DNA of 64,000 nt, from the NCBI GenBank assembly GCA_017940255.1, contig JAGAZB010000002.1, positions 1 to 64,000 of the forward strand. Direction: 5' to 3'. The position numbers and the translations under genes are program-made. Shown one piece after another: positions 18,568 through 30,407 of the stretch. Position 1 is the first letter of the stretch. Each line of letters starts with the position of its first letter. Below the pieces are notes generated by a model. That model did no database searches. It was not told where the DNA came from and was given only the letters and a program-made list of their open reading frames with translations. Source of the stretch: Treponema sp. GTDB lineage: Bacteria; Spirochaetota; Spirochaetia; Treponematales; Treponemataceae.

Positions 18568-19188
18568 TTATTTCTTTACTGCGGACTTAACGATGAGTGT
18601 ACAGTCCTTATTTCCAGGAACGGCACCACGAACCATGATTACTTTAAGTTCTGGGTCAACCTTAACGATTTTCAAGTTCTGAATTGTAACGCGCTTGAAA
18701 CCCATATGACCAGGGAGCTTAATATTCTTAAAACTGTGTCCTGGAGTTGTACATTCTCCTGTACCACCCGGCTCACGATGGAACTTAGAACCGTGTGTAG
18801 CACGTCCACCATGGAAGCCCCATCTCTTCATAACACCCTGGAAGCCTTTTCCTTTTGATGTAGCAGTTACGTCTAAGAAACGGCTGCCTTCAAAAAGTTC
18901 AAGACCAATAACATCTCCAACATTTACGTCTTTTTCAAAATTTCTAAATTCTTTTAGATGACGTTTTGGAGAAACATTCTCTGGAAACTGTCCGGCATAA
19001 GCTTTGCTTGCTTTAGATGCTTTCATATCATCCAAACCAAGTACAACTGCATCATAACCGCAATTTTCCTTTGTTTTTTTGGCAACAACAACATTTGGCT
19101 CGACCTGGATTACGGTTACTGGTGTCAGATTTCCGCTTTCGTCGAATATCTGTGTCATGCCAACTTTCTTTGCAATCAGACCTTTCAT
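18568..19188 (-). CDS. rplC: 50S ribosomal protein L3
   Basis: L3 is an early-assembly 23S rRNA binder reaching the peptidyl transferase centre. The 206-residue protein has MKGLIAKKVGMTQIFDESGN, the signature FHREPGGTGECTTPGHSFKN and PGHMGFKRVTIQNLKIV. It is separated from rpsJ by 108 bases that contain a small hairpin (TTTTGC...GCAAAA) close to the Shine-Dalgarno AGGAGA. Confidence 0.97.
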   Translation of the reverse strand: MKGLIAKKVGMTQIFDESGNLTPVTVIQVEPNVVVAKKTKENCGYDAVVLGLDDMKASKASKAYAGQFPENVSPKRHLKEFRNFEKDVNVGDVIGLELFEGSRFLDVTATSKGKGFQGVMKRWGFHGGRATHGSKFHREPGGTGECTTPGHSFKNIKLPGHMGFKRVTIQNLKIVKVDPELKVIMVRGAVPGNKDCTLIVKSAVKK

Positions 19189-19296
19189 TCTGATATCTCC
19201 TATTAGGATTTTGCTACTTACTTTCGCAAAACTCCTTGTTTATTGAGGCCGCCATCCCAAATCCAGAGGGACCGTACCTATTATTTCTTGTAATAA

Positions 19297-19605
19297 TTAC
19301 TGTGTAATTACTACATCTACACCGGCAGGAAGCTCAAGCTTCATCAGTGAATCCATAACGTCCTGTGAAGGATTCATTATGTCGATAAGGCGTTTGTGTG
19401 TACGCATCTCAAACTGTTCACGTGACTTTTTGTTTACGTGAGGTGAACGCAGTACAGTTACCTTGTTGATTCTTGTAGGAAGAGGGATAGGTCCAGAAAC
19501 CTTTGCTCCCGCCTTCTGTACAGTCTGCACGATGGCTTTAGCACTCTGATCGATCAGTTCAACATCAAAAGCACGAAGTCGAACACGAATCTTTCCATTA
19601 GCCAT
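19297..19605 (-). CDS. rpsJ: 30S ribosomal protein S10 (NusE)
   Basis: S10 belongs to the 30S head and, as NusE, bridges NusG and the ribosome in coupled transcription-translation. The 102-residue protein has [40 protein letters not shown] and [12 protein letters not shown]. It follows tuf by 67 bases, with a long hairpin in between. Confidence 0.97.
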   Translation of the reverse strand: MANGKIRVRLRAFDVELIDQSAKAIVQTVQKAGAKVSGPIPLPTRINKVTVLRSPHVNKKSREQFEMRTHKRLIDIMNPSQDVMDSLMKLELPAGVDVVITQ

Positions 19606-19624
19606 TTATTTTACTCCTTTTCAC

Positions 19625-19658
19625 AACAAAAGGACTGATTAGCACCAGCCCCTTTGTT
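19625..19658 (-). promoter_or_regulatory. Hairpin in the tuf-rpsJ spacer
   Basis: On the minus strand AACAAAGGGGCTG pairs with CAGTCCTTTTGTT (including G-U pairs), an approximately 13-bp stem with an eight-base loop, just before the rpsJ ribosome-binding site. No T-run follows. Likely a processing or attenuation element that sets the Tuf to S10 ratio. Confidence 0.5.
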
Positions 19659-19672
19659 TGAAAAATTAAAAA

Positions 19673-20860
19673 CTATTCAATAATTTTTACAACCTGTCCA
19701 GAAGCGATTGTGTGACCGCCTTCACGGATAGCAAGCTTAAGACCTTCATCCATAGCGATTGGGTGGATGAGTTCACCGATAACTTTTACGTTATCACCTG
19801 GTTTTACCATGTCTGTACCAGCTTCGAGTTCGATTGTACCAGTAATATCTGTAGTTCTGAAGTAGAACTGTGGGCGATATCCTGTAAAGAATGGAGAGTG
19901 ACGTCCACCTTCTTCCTTTGAAAGAACGTAAATCTGAGCTTCGAACTTTGTATGTGGAGTGATAGATTTTGGTGCAGCAAGAACCTGTCCGCGAACAACG
20001 TCTTTCTTTTCGATACCACGAAGGAGGATACCAACGTTATCACCAGCCATACCCTGATCAAGAGTCTTCTGGAACATTTCGATACCTGTTACAGTTGTAT
20101 CAGCTGTTGGGCGGATACCTACGATCTGTACAGCATCGTTCATATTTACAACACCACGTTCGATCTTTCCTGTTACTACAGTACCACGACCAGAGATAGT
20201 GAAGATATCTTCAATTGGCATCAAGAATGGTTTCTGATCATCACGAACTGGATCATCGAACCATGTATCCATAGCCTGGAGCAATTCTTCGATACAAGCT
20301 GTGTTTTCTGGAGTTGGTTCATTCAAAGCCTTGAATGCAGATCCCTTAATGATTGGTGTATCTTCAGAGAAACCATATTCCTTAAGAGTATCTTTTACTT
20401 CTTCTTCAACGAGCATCAACATTTCTTCATCGCCGTCGAGCATATCAACTTTGTTCAAGAATACGATGATCTTTGGTACACCTACCTGACGAGCAAGCAA
20501 CAAGTGTTCACGTGTCTGAGGCATAACTGAGTCTGGAGCAGATACTACGAGAATAGAACCATCCATCTGAGCAGCACCAGTAATCATGTTCTTAATATAG
20601 TCGGCATGTCCTGGGCAGTCGATATGAGCATAGTGTCTCTTATCTGACTGATATTCCAAGTGACGAGTATTGATTGTAATACCACGTTCCTTCTCTTCTG
20701 GAGCGTTATCAATTTCGTCGTACTTAAGTACCTTATCACCATACTTGTTACCACAGTATGTAGTGATAGCAGCTGAAAGTGTAGTCTTACCATGGTCTAC
20801 GTGACCAATAGTACCAACGTTCATGTGAGGTTTAGTTCTAACGAACTTCTCCTTTGCCAT
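19673..20860 (-). CDS. tuf: Elongation factor Tu
   Basis: EF-Tu delivers aminoacyl-tRNA to the ribosome. The 395-residue protein has all GTPase motifs: GHVDHGKT (about 19-26), DCPGH (about 81-85), NKVD (about 136-139) and SAF (about 174-176), then domains II (about 210-300) and III (about 301-395). It is first in the S10-spc-alpha unit. fusA is not next to it, unlike the enteric str operon. Two promoters are candidates: one with an extended -10 about 100 bases upstream, another some 440 bases upstream with a structured leader. Confidence 0.98.
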   Translation of the reverse strand: MAKEKFVRTKPHMNVGTIGHVDHGKTTLSAAITTYCGNKYGDKVLKYDEIDNAPEEKERGITINTRHLEYQSDKRHYAHIDCPGHADYIKNMITGAAQMDGSILVVSAPDSVMPQTREHLLLARQVGVPKIIVFLNKVDMLDGDEEMLMLVEEEVKDTLKEYGFSEDTPIIKGSAFKALNEPTPENTACIEELLQAMDTWFDDPVRDDQKPFLMPIEDIFTISGRGTVVTGKIERGVVNMNDAVQIVGIRPTADTTVTGIEMFQKTLDQGMAGDNVGILLRGIEKKDVVRGQVLAAPKSITPHTKFEAQIYVLSKEEGGRHSPFFTGYRPQFYFRTTDITGTIELEAGTDMVKPGDNVKVIGELIHPIAMDEGLKLAIREGGHTIASGQVVKIIE

Positions 20861-20957
20861 GTTTTTCTCCTTGCCGGTCTATTTCCTTTTTTGCCGGCAC
20901 TAATATTTTTTATGTGCTGCACTTTAAGCCAGAATGCAAACCTCTTTATACACAGAA

Positions 20958-20963
20958 ATTATA
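20958..20963 (-). promoter_or_regulatory. Proximal tuf promoter (extended -10)
   Basis: TATAAT preceded directly by TG on the minus strand (TGTATAAT), with ATTAAA as a weak -35 seventeen bases upstream. It would give a leader of about 95 bases before the tuf ATG at 20860. Confidence 0.5.
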
Positions 20964-21059
20964 CATTCGCAGACACACTATTTAATAATTGATAATAATG
21001 ATGAATTGAAACGGATATGCATTTTATTTTTGTACTCCATAATAAGCTCGAAGCACACA

Positions 21060-21303
21060 ACCCGATTCCACCAACATTATCATTTTTGACAACTGGTCTG
21101 GATTTTACGAGTTAAGTCTTTTGGAAAGACTACGCAGAAACCCAAAATCAGCTATTATATAACTAACGTCAACGACGGTAATTAACCAAATAATGAGCCG
21201 TGTTTCCTGAAAGCCAGAAGGCTAACTTTACGGAACACCAGATTTTCATCTGTCTGACTCTCAAAGAACCACTTGTCCTACAATTCACGTAATTAGACAA
21301 GCT
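21060..21303 (-). ncRNA. Structured leader or small RNA upstream of tuf
   Basis: The rpsG-tuf gap is 557 bases with no plausible gene. Downstream of the distal promoter the minus strand can form a series of hairpins: CTTGTC/GACAAG with an inner ATT/AAT stem, CAGAT-GAAA-ATCTG, a GTGTT...AACAC stem capped by AGCC-TTCT-GGCT, CGTC-GTT-GACG, and a CTGATTTT/AAAATCCAG stem enclosing AGTCTTT-CCA-AAAGACT. No clear terminator ends it, so a long tuf leader is as likely as a separate RNA. It did not match the motifs I know for RNase P RNA, tmRNA, SRP RNA or 5S. Confidence 0.4.
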
Positions 21304-21308
21304 CTATA

Positions 21309-21354
21309 TTTATAATGTTTTTGAAAATAAAATTCAATACCCAAATATTGAATT
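21309..21354 (-). promoter_or_regulatory. Distal tuf promoter with palindrome over the -35
   Basis: On the minus strand TTGAAT (21332-21337), 17-base spacer, TATAAA (21309-21314). A palindrome with nine-base arms AATTCAATA and TATTGAATT (21331-21354) covers the -35. Similar AAATTC/GAATTT palindromes occur at the rpsL and tRNA-Thr promoters. Confidence 0.6.
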
Positions 21355-21358
21355 TTTC

Positions 21359-21395
21359 AAAAAAAATGGGAGGCACAGTCACCCTGTACCTCCCA
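21359..21395 (-). terminator. Intrinsic terminator of rpsL-rpsG
   Basis: TGGGAGG and CCTCCCA arms (21367-21395) with an inner partly paired TACAG/CTGTG, followed on the minus strand by eight T (21359-21366). It starts 23 bases after the rpsG stop. Confidence 0.92.
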
Positions 21396-21417
21396 CCTGA
21401 GATTAGCAGTTTTTATT

Positions 21418-21888
21418 CTACCATCTATAATGAGCAAAAGCCTTGTTAGCTTCAGCCATCTTATGTACATCTTCACGCTTCTTGTAAGCTGTACCAGTAT
21501 TGTTGTATGCATCCAAAAGTTCAGAAGCAAGTGTATCAGCCATTCCGTGACCACTTCTGTTTCTTGCAGCTTCGATAATCCATCTCATTGCAAGAGCTTC
21601 ACGACGAGATTCACGAATCTCCATTGGAACCTGATATGTAGCACCACCAACACGGCGTGATTTAACTTCTACCATAGGTTTTACATTATCAAGAGCTTTA
21701 AGAAGAACTTCCAAAGGATCCTTCTCTGTTTTAGCCTTAAGCTTATCCATTGCTTCATAGATAATGTTCTGGCAAGTCTGTTTCTTTCCATCAAGCATCA
21801 TGCGGCAAACAAATTTAGAAACAACTTTGCTGTTATATTTAACATCCGGCAACATTGGACGTTCGATTGATTTCTTATGTCTTCCCAT
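21418..21888 (-). CDS. rpsG: 30S ribosomal protein S7
   Basis: S7 organises the 30S head and contacts E-site tRNA. The 156-residue protein is normal in length ([20 protein letters not shown]-like N-terminus, [20 protein letters not shown] signature, [20 protein letters not shown] end). It is 12 bases after rpsL and is followed by a strong terminator rather than by fusA, so this two-gene unit is a shortened str operon. Confidence 0.97.
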   Translation of the reverse strand: MGRHKKSIERPMLPDVKYNSKVVSKFVCRMMLDGKKQTCQNIIYEAMDKLKAKTEKDPLEVLLKALDNVKPMVEVKSRRVGGATYQVPMEIRESRREALAMRWIIEAARNRSGHGMADTLASELLDAYNNTGTAYKKREDVHKMAEANKAFAHYRW

Positions 21889-21900
21889 CTTAGTCCTCCA

Positions 21901-22275
21901 TTATGCCTTTGGTCTCTTGGCACCATATTTTGAACGTCCGCGTTTGCGGTCTTCTACACCAAGAGTATCTTTTGTACCACGAATAATATGATAACGTACA
22001 CCAGGAAGGTCCTTTACACGACCACCGCGTACCAAAACTACTGAGTGTTCCTGCAAGTTGTGTCCAATACCTGGAATATATGCAGTTACTTCAGTTCCAT
22101 TTGACAAGCGAACACGAGCAATCTTTCTCAAAGCTGAGTTCGGTTTTTTAGGTGTCTGAGTCATAACACGTGTACAAACTCCACGTTTCTGCGGACAGCC
22201 CTCAAGTGCGGGAGCTTTAGTTCTGTTTGCAGCAGACTTACGACCCTGATGAATTAATTGATTAATTGTAGGCAT
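21901..22275 (-). CDS. rpsL: 30S ribosomal protein S12
   Basis: S12 controls decoding fidelity. The 124-residue protein has the conserved [20 protein letters not shown] and [17 protein letters not shown], including both lysines that correspond to E. coli K42/K87-K43/K88, so no classical streptomycin-resistance substitution is present. The gene starts its own unit; promoter at 22356-22384. Confidence 0.97.
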   Translation of the reverse strand: MPTINQLIHQGRKSAANRTKAPALEGCPQKRGVCTRVMTQTPKKPNSALRKIARVRLSNGTEVTAYIPGIGHNLQEHSVVLVRGGRVKDLPGVRYHIIRGTKDTLGVEDRKRGRSKYGAKRPKA

Positions 22276-22355
22276 CGCCTATTCTCCTATATTTGATCCG
22301 GTCAGCACCCCGGAAGATTTTATAAAGAAAAACCCTTAAAGGGATAGGTTTGGAA

Positions 22356-22402
22356 ATTATATTAAATTCAAAAAATGAATTCAAGACAAATTCCATGAAT
22401 TT
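22356..22402 (-). promoter_or_regulatory. rpsL promoter with upstream palindrome
   Basis: Minus strand TTGAAT (22379-22384), 17-base spacer and TATAAT (22356-22361). Directly upstream is the perfect palindrome AAATTC-CAT-GAATTT (22388-22402), and a second AAATTCA...TGAATTC pair (22364-22382) overlaps spacer and -35. The leader then runs about 75 bases to rpsL. Confidence 0.7.
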
Positions 22403-22406
22403 GTAT

Positions 22407-22452
22407 GAAAATCCCGCAGAATTCCAGAATTTATTTCCGTTTTCTGCGGGAT
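22407..22452 (-). terminator. Intrinsic terminator of the rpoBC unit
   Basis: ATCCCGCAGAA and TTCTGCGGGAT (22411-22452) form an 11-bp stem; TTTTC follows on the minus strand. It starts 34 bases after the rpoC stop and abuts the rpsL promoter region. Confidence 0.85.
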
Positions 22453-22486
22453 TCTAACGTAAGTTTCTACTATATATTATTCAAAA

Positions 22487-25400
22487 CTAGTCGTTATCAT
22501 CAGTTTCATAGCTTGGTTCTTCAAGCTGTGATTCCTGTTCCTGTTCCTGACGGCGACGCTCAAGAATTTCATTCATCTGAATTTCAAGATCTTTGTCGCT
22601 ATCATCGAACAGCTTGATATCTTTGTAGTTCTTAATACCAGTACCAGCTGGGATCATATGACCAATTGCAACGTTCTCCTTGATACCATGGAGACCATCT
22701 GTTGCACCAGAAATAGCTGCGTTTGTAAGAACGCGAGTTGTTTCCTGGAAGGAAGCAGCAGAAATGAATGAGTCAACACCAAGAGAAGCCTTTGTAATAC
22801 CCTGGAACATTGGGCGACCAATAGCTGGCTGTCCACCTTCAGCGATTACACGATTATTCTCTTCATGGAACTTGTACTTATCAACCTGCTGACCGAAGAT
22901 GAATTTTGTATCTCCTACAGATACAATTTCTACCTTACGGAGCATCTGACGTACGATAATTCCGATATGTTTATCATTAATGTCTACACCCTGTGCACGG
23001 TATACGGCCTGGATTTCATCCATTACATAATTCTGAAGAGCATTTTCTCCAAGAATTGCAAGAATATCCTGTGGGTTTGGAGAACCTGCACAAAGCTGTT
23101 CACCTGCTTCAACCTTATCGCCATCACGTACAATCATACGTTTTGTCATTGGTACAAGATGTTCGAATGTCTTACCGAATTCATCCTTAATGATTACAAC
23201 ACGTTTACCTTTCTTGATATCCTTGAACTCTACAGTTCCAGAAATCTGAGCAAGTACACATGGGTTCTTTGGACGACGAGCTTCGATAAGCTCTGTAACA
23301 CGAGGAATACCACCAGTAATATCGTTTGTCTTAACAGCTTCTTTAGGAAGCTTAGCAAGTGTAGTACCAGCTTTAACAGGAGCTTTATCTTCAGCAAGGA
23401 GCAAGGCACCTGCTGGGAGGTAATAGTTACCCTGTGGGTTACCAGCTTCATCAGTAATTACAATACGAGGCTGTTTTACATCAAGGTGCAAGTCTGTAAT
23501 GTACTTTTCTGTTGAACCTGTCTGCAAGTCAACACGTTCTTCAAGAGTTGAACCAACAATAATATCTTCAAAGTGGATATAACCAGTAGATTCAGCAATA
23601 ATTGGCTCAGAGAATGGGTCAAATTCACCAATTGGTTCACCCTTCTTAACAAGGTCTCCAGCTTTACAGTAGATAAGAGAACCGTTGGCAATTTCAATCT
23701 TCTGCTCTTTACTTGTAAGATAAAGAACACCATCAACAATGCGAATCTTACCAGTTACAGCAGCATTAACTTCTTTACCAGCATGCTTAATGATTGCAGT
23801 TCCGCGTTCAACAGACTTTCCATCTTCAACAAGAACTTCATCACCCTTTTCAATATTAACCTGATCAAGGATACGAATTACAGTCATGAAACCTTTACGA
23901 GTAAAGAGCCACTTTCCATCATCTGTAACAACGTGTGTACCTTCAATATCTTTCATGAAAGCATTGAACTTAAGTACAATGTGGTTATCATCTGTAGACA
24001 TTTCTGCGGCACCACCCGAGTGGAAGGTTCGCAGTGTAAGCTGTGTACCAGGCTGACCAATTGACTGAGCTGCGATAATACCAACAGCTTCACCAATTTC
24101 AACAATCTTGTTACGTGCAAGGTTCTTACCATAACACTTAACACAGATACCATGCTTAGCTTCGCAAGTAAGTACTGTACGTACCTTTACTTTTTCTACT
24201 TCAGCATCTTCAATCTTCTGTGCCATTTCATCATCAATGTACTGGTTTACATCACAAATAAGTTCTCCAGTAATTGGGTGAACAACACGTTCAATTGTAA
24301 AGTGTCCAACAATTCTATCTTTGAGGTGTACTTTAATTTCATCACCATCTTTGATAGCGGCATAATCAATACCGTTGATTGTCTGACAGTCTTCTTCATT
24401 AATAACAACATCCTGAGCAACATCAACAAGACGACGAGTCATGTAACCGGCGTCGGCTGTCTTAAGAGCTGTATCCGAAAGACCCTTACGAGAAGCGTTA
24501 GTTGAAATAAAGTATTCAATAACCGAAAGTCCTTCGTAGAAGTTTGACTTAATTGGAAGTTCGATAATATCACCATTAGGCTTAGTCATCAAACCACGCA
24601 TTGCGGCAAGCTGAGAAATCTGACCACGAGAACCGCGGGCACCAGATTTAGCCATCATATAGATAGTATTAAATCCGTCTTTATCTTTCTCAAGCTTATC
24701 CATCATGAGGTTTGTAAGCTTGTCGTTTGTACGAGCCCAAATGTTACAAGAACGGTTATATCGTTCTTCTGCTGTAATAACACCCTTAGAATACTGGCTG
24801 ATAATTTCTTCAACTTCTTTGTTTGCCTTATCAACCATTTCCTTCTTTTCATTAGGAACAAGGATATCATCCATACAAAGTGTTGCACCGTAGAATGTAG
24901 CGTTTTTGTAACCAACATCCTTAATTGCATCGTGCATCTGAATTGTAAGCCAAGAACCCTTTGTATGATATACATGTTCAATCATCTTCTTAAGAGACTT
25001 ATCGAACATCTGACGGTTTACAAATTCAATCTTTTCTGGCATTGCTTCGTTGAATGCAAGACGTCCAGCAGATGTTTCAATTAAATCACCAGCTTTGAAT
25101 GTCTGAGTTCCCTGTACGAAGTTATCATCACCCTTAACTTTAAGAGCCTTTGCATCAAATGAATCTTTTGGAGCTGGTACTTTAATAAGTGCCTGCCATT
25201 CAATTGTACCAAGCTCTGCAGCCATACGAACTTCATCAGGAGTAGAGAAACGTTTTCCTGTTCCCTTTGCATTTGGCTTAATAGCTGTCATGTAGTAGAT
25301 ACCAAGTACCATGTCCTGAGAAGGTGCAACGATAGTATTACCGTTAGCTGGGTCAAGCAAGTTGCGGGCAGAAAGCATCAAGTTCCAGCATTCCATCTGA

Positions 25401-26797
25401 GCAGCCTGTGTAAGAGGTACGTGGATAGCCATCTGGTCACCATCGAAGTCGGCGTTGAAAGCTTTACAAGCAAGTGGGTGAAGCTTAAGAGCTTTTCCTT
25501 CAACAAGGACAGGCTCGAATGCCTGAATACCAAGACGGTGAAGTGTAGGCGCACGGTTCAACATAACTGGGTGCTCTCTTACAACTTCATCAAGGATAGC
25601 GTAAACTTCTGGAGATTCGCTTTCTACAAGCATCTTAGCCTTTTTGATATTGAATACAACATCTTTATCAACAAGCTTCTTCATCAAGAATGGCTTGAAC
25701 AATTCAAGAGCCATTTTTGTAGGAAGACCGCACTGCCAGAGCTTAAGTTCTGGACCTACAACGATTACAGAACGTCCTGAGTAGTCTACACGTTTACCAA
25801 GCAAGTTCAAACGGAAACGTCCCTGCTTACCTTTGAGCAAGTCAGAAATTGATTTAAGAGGACGGTTAGAAGCACCCTTAACAGCACGCTTGCGTTTTGT
25901 ATTATCGAACAAAGCATCAACAGCTTCCTGAAGCATACGTTTTTCGTTGCGGATAATAATATCAGGAGCAGAAAGCTGCTGAAGTCTCTTAAGACGGTTA
26001 TTACGGTTAATAACACGACGATAGAGATCGTTAAGGTCAGATGTAGCAAAACGTCCACCATCAAGCTGAACCATAGGACGAAGCTCAGGAGGAATAACTG
26101 GAATTACGTCCAGAATCATCCATGAAACTTTGTTTCCAGAAGCACGGAAGTTTTCTACAATTTCAATACGACGGAGCAATCTCTTATCAGATTTTGCACC
26201 TTTTTCAATCATTTTTGCACGAAGTTCAGCAGCAAGAGCATCAAGGTCAAGTCGTTCAAGCATTGTCTTAATTGCTTCAGCACCCATATCAGCTGTAAAA
26301 GCAGCTCCTGAATAGTGCTCCAAAGCTTCCTGATATTCTTCTTCAGAAAGAAGCTGTCCTTTCTTCAAATCTGTCTCACCAGCATCAATTACGATGTACT
26401 TTTCATAGTAAAGTACAGAGCGAAGAGCAGCTACCTGCAAATCAAGAAGAAGACCCATGCGGCTAGGAACCGAACGATAATACCAAATGTGGCTTACTGG
26501 TGCAGCAAGTTCAATGTGACCAGTTCTTTCACGGCGTACGCGGAAGTGTGTTACTTCTACACCACAGCGGTCACAAATCAAACCCTTATAACGGATAGAC
26601 TTGAACTTACCACAGTAGCATTCCCACTCTTTTGTAGTACCGAAAATTCTTTCACAGAACAAACCATCTTTCTCTGGACGGAGAGTTCGGTAGTTTATAG
26701 TTTCAGGCTTTTTTACTTCGCCATAAGACCATGAACGAATAACTTCAGGTGAAGCTAATTTGATTTTAAGGCTATCAAAATCCTGTACATCACGCAT
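22487..26797 (-). CDS. rpoC: RNA polymerase beta' subunit
   Basis: The 1436-residue catalytic subunit has the N-terminal zinc site ([20 protein letters not shown], about 59-78), the active-site [12 protein letters not shown] (metal-binding aspartates, about 455-466), the trigger-loop region ([11 protein letters not shown]) and the second zinc site ([17 protein letters not shown]). It is typical of the bacterial family, without the large insertions seen in some Gram-negatives. The start overlaps the end of rpoB by eight bases, so translation is coupled. The C-terminus is Gln/Glu-rich. Confidence 0.98.
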   Translation of the reverse strand: MRDVQDFDSLKIKLASPEVIRSWSYGEVKKPETINYRTLRPEKDGLFCERIFGTTKEWECYCGKFKSIRYKGLICDRCGVEVTHFRVRRERTGHIELAAPVSHIWYYRSVPSRMGLLLDLQVAALRSVLYYEKYIVIDAGETDLKKGQLLSEEEYQEALEHYSGAAFTADMGAEAIKTMLERLDLDALAAELRAKMIEKGAKSDKRLLRRIEIVENFRASGNKVSWMILDVIPVIPPELRPMVQLDGGRFATSDLNDLYRRVINRNNRLKRLQQLSAPDIIIRNEKRMLQEAVDALFDNTKRKRAVKGASNRPLKSISDLLKGKQGRFRLNLLGKRVDYSGRSVIVVGPELKLWQCGLPTKMALELFKPFLMKKLVDKDVVFNIKKAKMLVESESPEVYAILDEVVREHPVMLNRAPTLHRLGIQAFEPVLVEGKALKLHPLACKAFNADFDGDQMAIHVPLTQAAQMECWNLMLSARNLLDPANGNTIVAPSQDMVLGIYYMTAIKPNAKGTGKRFSTPDEVRMAAELGTIEWQALIKVPAPKDSFDAKALKVKGDDNFVQGTQTFKAGDLIETSAGRLAFNEAMPEKIEFVNRQMFDKSLKKMIEHVYHTKGSWLTIQMHDAIKDVGYKNATFYGATLCMDDILVPNEKKEMVDKANKEVEEIISQYSKGVITAEERYNRSCNIWARTNDKLTNLMMDKLEKDKDGFNTIYMMAKSGARGSRGQISQLAAMRGLMTKPNGDIIELPIKSNFYEGLSVIEYFISTNASRKGLSDTALKTADAGYMTRRLVDVAQDVVINEEDCQTINGIDYAAIKDGDEIKVHLKDRIVGHFTIERVVHPITGELICDVNQYIDDEMAQKIEDAEVEKVKVRTVLTCEAKHGICVKCYGKNLARNKIVEIGEAVGIIAAQSIGQPGTQLTLRTFHSGGAAEMSTDDNHIVLKFNAFMKDIEGTHVVTDDGKWLFTRKGFMTVIRILDQVNIEKGDEVLVEDGKSVERGTAIIKHAGKEVNAAVTGKIRIVDGVLYLTSKEQKIEIANGSLIYCKAGDLVKKGEPIGEFDPFSEPIIAESTGYIHFEDIIVGSTLEERVDLQTGSTEKYITDLHLDVKQPRIVITDEAGNPQGNYYLPAGALLLAEDKAPVKAGTTLAKLPKEAVKTNDITGGIPRVTELIEARRPKNPCVLAQISGTVEFKDIKKGKRVVIIKDEFGKTFEHLVPMTKRMIVRDGDKVEAGEQLCAGSPNPQDILAILGENALQNYVMDEIQAVYRAQGVDINDKHIGIIVRQMLRKVEIVSVGDTKFIFGQQVDKYKFHEENNRVIAEGGQPAIGRPMFQGITKASLGVDSFISAASFQETTRVLTNAAISGATDGLHGIKENVAIGHMIPAGTGIKNYKDIKLFDDSDKDLEIQMNEILERRRQEQEQESQLEEPSYETDDND

Positions 26798-29700
26798 TTA
26801 CATCCTCCTTGTCAAAACCGGAAGCATTTTTATCAATCAATTCCTGATCACGTTCTGTAAGAGCAATCTGCTTACCCTTAGCATCATAAATTGTGAAATC
26901 AAGAGCCAAACCGCGCATTTCCTGAACCAAAACGTTGAATGATTCTGGAATTCCGATAGGAGATGATGGATCACCCTTTACGATAGATTCGTAAATCTTA
27001 GTACGTCCATTCATATCATCAGACTTAATTGTCATCATTTCCTGCAGACAGTTAGCAGCACCATAAGCTTCAAGTGCCCAAACTTCCATTTCTCCAAGAC
27101 GCTGACCACCGAACTGAGCCTTACCACCAAGTGGCTGCTGAGTTACAAGTGAGTATGGACCTGTAGAACGAGCGTGCATCTTATCATCAACAAGGTGATG
27201 AAGCTTCATATAGTAGATAACACCAACGAAAATTGGGTTTACGAATGGTTCACCTGTCTGTCCACTGTGAACAATCTGTTTACAGCTTCTAGGAAGTCCA
27301 GCTTCTTCAAGCTTATCTGCAATCTGTTCCTGACTAGGAGACTGGAAAACAGGAGCTTCAAAGAACTGATTCAAGTATTTACCTGCAATACCAAGTTCAG
27401 ATTCAAGAATCTGACCAATGTTCATTCGAGAAGGTACACCAAGAGGGTTCAAACAAACATCAAGTGGAGTACCATCTTCAAGGTATGGCATGTCTTCAAT
27501 TGGAAGAATACGAGAAACAACACCCTTGTTTCCATGGCGACCGGCCATCTTATCACCTTCACGAAGCTTACGCTTGTTAGCAATAAGAACTTTTACAACC
27601 TTGTCTACGCCAGGCAACAGATCATCACCTTCTGCACGGCTCATCTGCTGAATATCAATTACAACACCTTCAATTCCATGTGGTACACGGAGTGAAGAAT
27701 CACGAACTTCCTTAGCCTTTTCACCAAAGATAGAGTTCAAGAGTTTGAATTCAGGAGTTGTTTCTGTTTCAGATTTTGGAGTTACCTTACCAACAAGGAT
27801 ATCTCCAGAACGAACCTTAGCACCAATACGGATAATACCATCTGAATCAAGGTTAGCAACAGCCTTTTCTGCAGTATTTGGAATATCACGAGTAATGCGC
27901 TCTGGTCCAAGTTTTGTTTCGCGAATTTCAATCTGGAATTCTTTAATATGAATAGAAGTAAACCAGTCTTCACGAACAACTCGCTGAGAAATAAGTACAG
28001 CATCCTCATAGTTGTATCCATTCCAAGGAACGAATCCTACAAGAATGTTTCGACCAAGTGCGAGTTCACCATTGAATGTTGAAGGTCCATCAGCAAGAAC
28101 ATCACCAACTTTTACCTTTGTTCCAACTTCAACTGTAGGACGCTGGTGGTTACATGTATCATTGTTAGTTCTCTGATACTTAAGAAGTGGATATTCATCT
28201 TCAATATCTGTACCATCAACCTTAACTTTTACAAGCTGACTTGAAACATATGATACGACACCATCACGTTTTGCCTTAACAAGTACACCAGAATCACGAG
28301 CACACTTAACTTCCATACCAGTACCAACATGAGGTGGTTCTGGGAACAAAAGTGGAACAGCCTGACGCTGCATGTTACAACCCATGAGCGCACGGTTAGC
28401 ATCGTCATGCTCAAGGAACGGAATCAAAGATGCAGAAACAGAAATTACCTGACGTGGAGAAACGTCGATATACTGTACATCTTTTGGAGAACGCTGAGTA
28501 TAGTTACCACGGTTGCGGCAAGAAATTGTTTCAGTTGGGAATGAACCATCTTCTTTAATTCCTTCAACAACCTGTCCAATGTAGTACTTATCTTCATCAA
28601 TTGCAGAAAGATATTCGATTTCGTTTGTAGCCTTTCCGTCAACAACCTTGCGGTATGGAGCTTCAAGGAATCCGTAATCGTTAATTCTTGTGTACATGGC
28701 AAGAGAAACGATAAGACCAATGTTTGGACCTTCAGGAGTTTCAATAGGACACATGCGGCCATAGTGTGAATAGTGTACGTCACGAACTTCGAAGCCGGCA
28801 CGGTCACGAGAAAGACCACCTGGTCCCAAAGCGTTAAGACGACGTTTATGTGTAAGTTCAGCCAGAGGGTTAATCTGATCCATGAACTGAGAAAGCTGAG
28901 AAGAACCAAAGAATTCTTTGATTGCAGCTACAATAGGTTTGATAGAAATCAAATCCTGTGGCTTCATTGTGTCAGTTTCTTTCATGCTCATTCTTTCTTT
29001 TGCAATACGTTCCATACGAGCAAAAGCAGACTTGAGCTGATTTGTCATCAATTCACCAACTGAACGAATACGACGGTTACCAAGATGATCAATATCATCA
29101 ATCTGTTCATCACCAATATATACTTTGATAAGGAACTTCATTGTATTAATGATATCATCCTTTATAAGAGTGAAGTCTTTTACATCATCTTTGTAATCAA
29201 ATTTCTTGTTAAGCTTGTAGCGACCAACACGACCAAGGTCATAGCGGCGTTCAGAGAAGAAGAGAGAGTTCAAATCTTTTTCTGCCTGCTCTACAGTCAT
29301 TGGTTCTCCTGGCTGGAGAATTGCATAAACTGCAGCAAGACAATCTTCTTTTGTAGGTTCGTTATCAACAGAACCTTCTTTTACAAACTTAACCTCTTCA
29401 CGTTCAAAACAGTTGATAATCATCTGTGAATCAAGAGAATTATTTACTTCATCTTTGTTAGAAGGATTATCACGTGTATCAAAACGGATTACAGTAATAG
29501 TTTCGATTTTGTTTGCAACAAGATCATCTACATCATGTGGATGAAGCTTTGTACCTGCATTGAAAAGGCGTTTTTCTTCACCATTTTCATCTTTAAGAAT
29601 AACTGCAGATGCAAGAACTTTATCTACGAGTGCATCACCCTTTTCTACTTTTATATCTTCTACATCATAGAAGCAGCGGATAATTTCTTCACGTGTGCTA

Positions 29701-30323
29701 AATCCAAGGGCACGAAGGAAGATAGTTCCAAGGATTTTCTTCTTGCGGTCAATTTTTGCAAAAATAAGTTCTTTTTTCTGGTCAATTTCAAATTCAAGCC
29801 AAGAACCACGGTAAGGAATAATACGGCTTGAATAAACACCCTTGTCATGACAGAAAATTACACCAGGTGAACGGTGAATCTGAGAAACAACTACGCGCTC
29901 AGCACCGTTGATGATGAATGTTCCGCGATCTGTCATAAGCGGAATATCACCCATATAAATATCTTTCTGGAGAATTGCTCCAGTCTGAAGGAAGTTCAGG
30001 TTAATTCGTGCTTTAAGAGGTACAGAATATGTTACACCCTTCTGCTTGCACTCAATTTCAGAAAACTTTAAATTTTCCCAATCCAATTCATAGAACTCAT
30101 ACTCCAATGACATATCACCATTTGGACTTTCGATTGGAAATGTTGAATTGAAAACATCCTGCAATCCCTGCTCTAAGAGAGGTTCACCTTTCTTAAGTCT
30201 ATCTGCCTGAAGAAAACTTTCATAAGATGATGTCTGGATTGCGATAAGGTTAGGAACATCCATTGCTGCCTGGATGTTTTTTCCATAGTATTGACGGTTG
30301 ATTGTTCGAGTCTTTGCGAACAT
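26790..30323 (-). CDS. rpoB: RNA polymerase beta subunit
   Basis: The 1177-residue beta subunit contains the rifampicin region [20 protein letters not shown] followed by [10 protein letters not shown], the [10 protein letters not shown] lysine loop and the C-terminal [19 protein letters not shown]. The residue aligned with E. coli Ser531 is Asn497 here (codon 28833-28835). Asn at this place has been linked to natural rifampicin resistance in Treponema and Borrelia, so the protein is expected to bind rifampicin poorly. It has no large lineage insertions. The spacer from rplL contains attenuator-like hairpins. Confidence 0.98.
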   Translation of the reverse strand: MFAKTRTINRQYYGKNIQAAMDVPNLIAIQTSSYESFLQADRLKKGEPLLEQGLQDVFNSTFPIESPNGDMSLEYEFYELDWENLKFSEIECKQKGVTYSVPLKARINLNFLQTGAILQKDIYMGDIPLMTDRGTFIINGAERVVVSQIHRSPGVIFCHDKGVYSSRIIPYRGSWLEFEIDQKKELIFAKIDRKKKILGTIFLRALGFSTREEIIRCFYDVEDIKVEKGDALVDKVLASAVILKDENGEEKRLFNAGTKLHPHDVDDLVANKIETITVIRFDTRDNPSNKDEVNNSLDSQMIINCFEREEVKFVKEGSVDNEPTKEDCLAAVYAILQPGEPMTVEQAEKDLNSLFFSERRYDLGRVGRYKLNKKFDYKDDVKDFTLIKDDIINTMKFLIKVYIGDEQIDDIDHLGNRRIRSVGELMTNQLKSAFARMERIAKERMSMKETDTMKPQDLISIKPIVAAIKEFFGSSQLSQFMDQINPLAELTHKRRLNALGPGGLSRDRAGFEVRDVHYSHYGRMCPIETPEGPNIGLIVSLAMYTRINDYGFLEAPYRKVVDGKATNEIEYLSAIDEDKYYIGQVVEGIKEDGSFPTETISCRNRGNYTQRSPKDVQYIDVSPRQVISVSASLIPFLEHDDANRALMGCNMQRQAVPLLFPEPPHVGTGMEVKCARDSGVLVKAKRDGVVSYVSSQLVKVKVDGTDIEDEYPLLKYQRTNNDTCNHQRPTVEVGTKVKVGDVLADGPSTFNGELALGRNILVGFVPWNGYNYEDAVLISQRVVREDWFTSIHIKEFQIEIRETKLGPERITRDIPNTAEKAVANLDSDGIIRIGAKVRSGDILVGKVTPKSETETTPEFKLLNSIFGEKAKEVRDSSLRVPHGIEGVVIDIQQMSRAEGDDLLPGVDKVVKVLIANKRKLREGDKMAGRHGNKGVVSRILPIEDMPYLEDGTPLDVCLNPLGVPSRMNIGQILESELGIAGKYLNQFFEAPVFQSPSQEQIADKLEEAGLPRSCKQIVHSGQTGEPFVNPIFVGVIYYMKLHHLVDDKMHARSTGPYSLVTQQPLGGKAQFGGQRLGEMEVWALEAYGAANCLQEMMTIKSDDMNGRTKIYESIVKGDPSSPIGIPESFNVLVQEMRGLALDFTIYDAKGKQIALTERDQELIDKNASGFDKEDVNA

Positions 30324-30407
30324 CAGCTCCCCCTGTCTTGTAGATTCAGATTATTTTCTGCTACATACTAGAAACTCTGTACAGCACAGAAAAATCTGAT
30401 ATAAAAA

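Noticed and set aside
21060-21303. RNase P RNA, tmRNA, SRP RNA or 6S RNA
   Set aside because: The hallmark sequences I know (GAGGAAAGTCC, tmRNA tag end with TTCGA arm, GGAAGG-type SRP loop) are absent, and no single long closing duplex of 6S type is evident.
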